Assembly (NCBI GenBank): GCA_039725955.1
Contig: CP091033.1
Location: 558,001 to 622,000 of the forward strand
Direction: 5' to 3'
Length of the DNA stretch: 64,000 nt
Source of the DNA: Sinorhizobium sp. B11
GTDB taxonomy: Bacteria > Pseudomonadota > Alphaproteobacteria > Rhizobiales > Rhizobiaceae
Part shown: positions 62,876 through 64,000 of the stretch, in pieces
Layout: each line of letters starts with the position of its first letter
Position numbering within the stretch: position 1 is the stretch's first letter
Translations under genes and position numbers: made by a program
The notes under the pieces: model-generated
Told to the model about the DNA's origin: nothing
The model's database searches: none
Seen by the model: the letters and a program-made list of their open reading frames with translations, nothing else

Positions 62876-63495
62876 CGTTTTTCGCGCCACCGCAAGGCAG
62901 CTTCCGTCCTGTTCGTTACGCCGAGTTTTGTCAGGATCTGGGTCATATGATGCTTTACCGTTTTCTCCTGCAGGTCGAGACGCAGGCCGATGTGCTTGTT
63001 TGAAAGGCCTTGCGCCACGAGATCCATCACCTCGCGTTCCCGAGGAGTAAGCGCGTCCCTGTCCGATGCCTGCCCGCTCAACGAATATTCCATGACTTTG
63101 GCTGACATCGCCGGGGAGACGTAGCGGGCTCCCTTGAAAACGGTGCGGATGGCGTCCGCCAGCCCGCGGGAGCCGACACCCTTGAGAATGTAACCTTTTG
63201 CGCCGCGTTGCAGCGCCTCGACCAGCGTATCGACTTCCTCTGAAGCTGTGAGCATGAGAATTTTGGTCTCCGGGCTTATGGAAAGGATTTCGTCGATCAC
63301 CGAAAGGCCGTCCCCGGGCATCGACACATCGAGAAGCAGCACGTCCGGACGGGTATCGGCGGCGATCATTGCTGCATCAGATGTGTTGGCACCTTCTCCG
63401 ACGACGACAAAATCGCTGACCTCGGAGAGGCTGCGGGTCACCCCTTCGCGGAACAGGGGATGGTCGTCTACCACGCCGATTTTGATGGACGTCAT
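62872..63495 (-). CDS. NarL-family response regulator
   Basis: A 207-aa regulator. The receiver has VDDHPLFREGV, Asp56 (LLLDVSMPGDG) and a LKG lysine region (AKGYILKGV). The HTH has LTPREREVMDLVAQGLSNKHIG and LDLQEKTVKHHMTQILTKLGV. It forms a pair with the histidine kinase that ends 1 base upstream of its start on this strand. The stop codon overlaps the end of the convergent Gly/Asn-rich gene. Confidence 0.93.
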   Translation of the reverse strand: MTSIKIGVVDDHPLFREGVTRSLSEVSDFVVVGEGANTSDAAMIAADTRPDVLLLDVSMPGDGLSVIDEILSISPETKILMLTASEEVDTLVEALQRGAKGYILKGVGSRGLADAIRTVFKGARYVSPAMSAKVMEYSLSGQASDRDALTPREREVMDLVAQGLSNKHIGLRLDLQEKTVKHHMTQILTKLGVTNRTEAALRWREKR

Positions 63496-63496
63496 C

Positions 63497-64000
63497 CTAA
63501 TCCTCCACTTCCATAGGCGCGAAGGTCATGATGACAGTCGTTCCGCCTTCGCCGGTTATTATGTCGAATTCCCCGCCAAGGCTATCGATCCGTTCTTTGA
63601 GCCCGGCAAGACCGAGGCTCGCCGGCCTTACCTGCGTCGGATCAAAACCCTCGCCTCGGTCGCTGACTTCGACGCGGACGGCGCCGCCGTGTGATGTTGC
63701 TCTGACTGCCTGCTCCACGCCGCCTCCGTGGCGATAGGCATTGTTGAGCGCCTCCTGAACGAAGCGGTAGATGCAAATTTTGAGAGCGGTGGCAAGTTCC
63801 GGATCGTCCTCGTCAATTTTTGTATCGACAGTAGTGCCGGTCTTTTCTTGGTGGGCTTCGACAACGCGTTTCACGATTTCCGTAATCGAAGCCTTCTCGA
63901 TTTGCGGCAGTACCAGTCCCTTGCAGATGTCGCGGATCTCCTTCATCGCCTCGGCGAGACTCGAACGGATCCAGGTGAGCTCCTTTTCGCGTGCCTCCGG
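63497..64000 (-). CDS. Sensor histidine kinase (NarX/DesK type), 5' part missing
   Basis: The C-terminal 168 residues or so are in the window, and the frame stays open to base 64000. The visible part has the end of the HisKA_3 helix (SSLAEAMKEIRDICKGLVLPQIEK) and a HATPase domain (FVQEALNNAYRHGGG, VSDRGEGFDPTQ, SLGLAGLKERIDSLGG). It belongs to the HPK7 group that pairs with NarL regulators; its partner lies 1 base downstream. The sensor part is outside the window. Confidence 0.9.
   Translation of the reverse strand, partial: PEAREKELTWIRSSLAEAMKEIRDICKGLVLPQIEKASITEIVKRVVEAHQEKTGTTVDTKIDEDDPELATALKICIYRFVQEALNNAYRHGGGVEQAVRATSHGGAVRVEVSDRGEGFDPTQVRPASLGLAGLKERIDSLGGEFDIITGEGGTTVIMTFAPMEVED

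Overview
The window looks like an accessory or secondary-replicon segment of a plant-associated alphaproteobacterium, most likely a Rhizobium (Rhizobiaceae). The evidence is high GC, many ABC uptake systems, FixJ-type regulators with HPK4-like PAS kinases, kduID, a plant-signal type LuxR solo and BA14K-like proteins. I saw no rRNA, tRNA, CRISPR array, phage or IS element. About 60 protein genes are supported, two of them cut by the window edges, along with one frameshifted gene and one decayed gene remnant.

Layout. 1-2307: end of a dipeptide-type ABC system (permeases in C-then-B order) and a short AraC regulator. 2375-8922: two PAS histidine kinases, two FixJ-type regulators and a receiver-only protein. 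9210-22193: scattered single genes for stress and redox chemistry (SDR, two alpha/beta hydrolases, two NmrA-like NAD(P)-binding proteins, a four-helix membrane protein, an AhpD-like protein), interleaved with another FixJ regulator, an OmpR regulator, a class III cyclase and an MscS channel with a C-terminal cyclic-nucleotide-binding-like domain. Eight upstream regions in this part share an inverted-repeat box (about CCCSAACC-N2-GGTTTGGG). It has the 7-2-7 geometry known for NarL/FixJ-family sites, so I infer a local regulon. 22334-26430: a frameshifted mgtC-like gene and the divergent oxyR/katG pair.

26656-42521: DUF2945 protein, diguanylate cyclase, betaine-type importer proXWV, then an FCD-type GntR regulator with kduI, kduD and a polar amino-acid-type importer, followed by a fused 5-oxoprolinase/hydantoinase and a winged-helix regulator. 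42644-50485: a LuxR solo with the Met/Trp ligand-pocket substitutions of the OryR/PipR plant-responsive subfamily, flanked by two proline-iminopeptidase-like genes and a complete oligopeptide importer.

50523-58702: one tight eight-gene operon. It encodes a stand-alone Rieske protein, a Rieske-oxygenase catalytic protein whose own Fe-S-binding segment is missing, a GST-like protein, an aminohydrolase of the 8-oxoguanine/guanine deaminase type and a BMP-family (purine nucleoside type) importer. This parts list resembles the NdmC/NdmD/NdmE N7-demethylase complex of bacterial caffeine catabolism with the Rieske domain as a separate protein. It is my best candidate for an undescribed system: uptake, N-demethylation and deamination of a modified purine.

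58853-64000: an acylphosphatase-like protein without the usual arginine, a DsbA-fold protein, a DUF763 protein, a two-repeat BA14K-like protein, a Gly/Asn-repeat secreted protein and a NarL-type two-component pair cut by the right edge.
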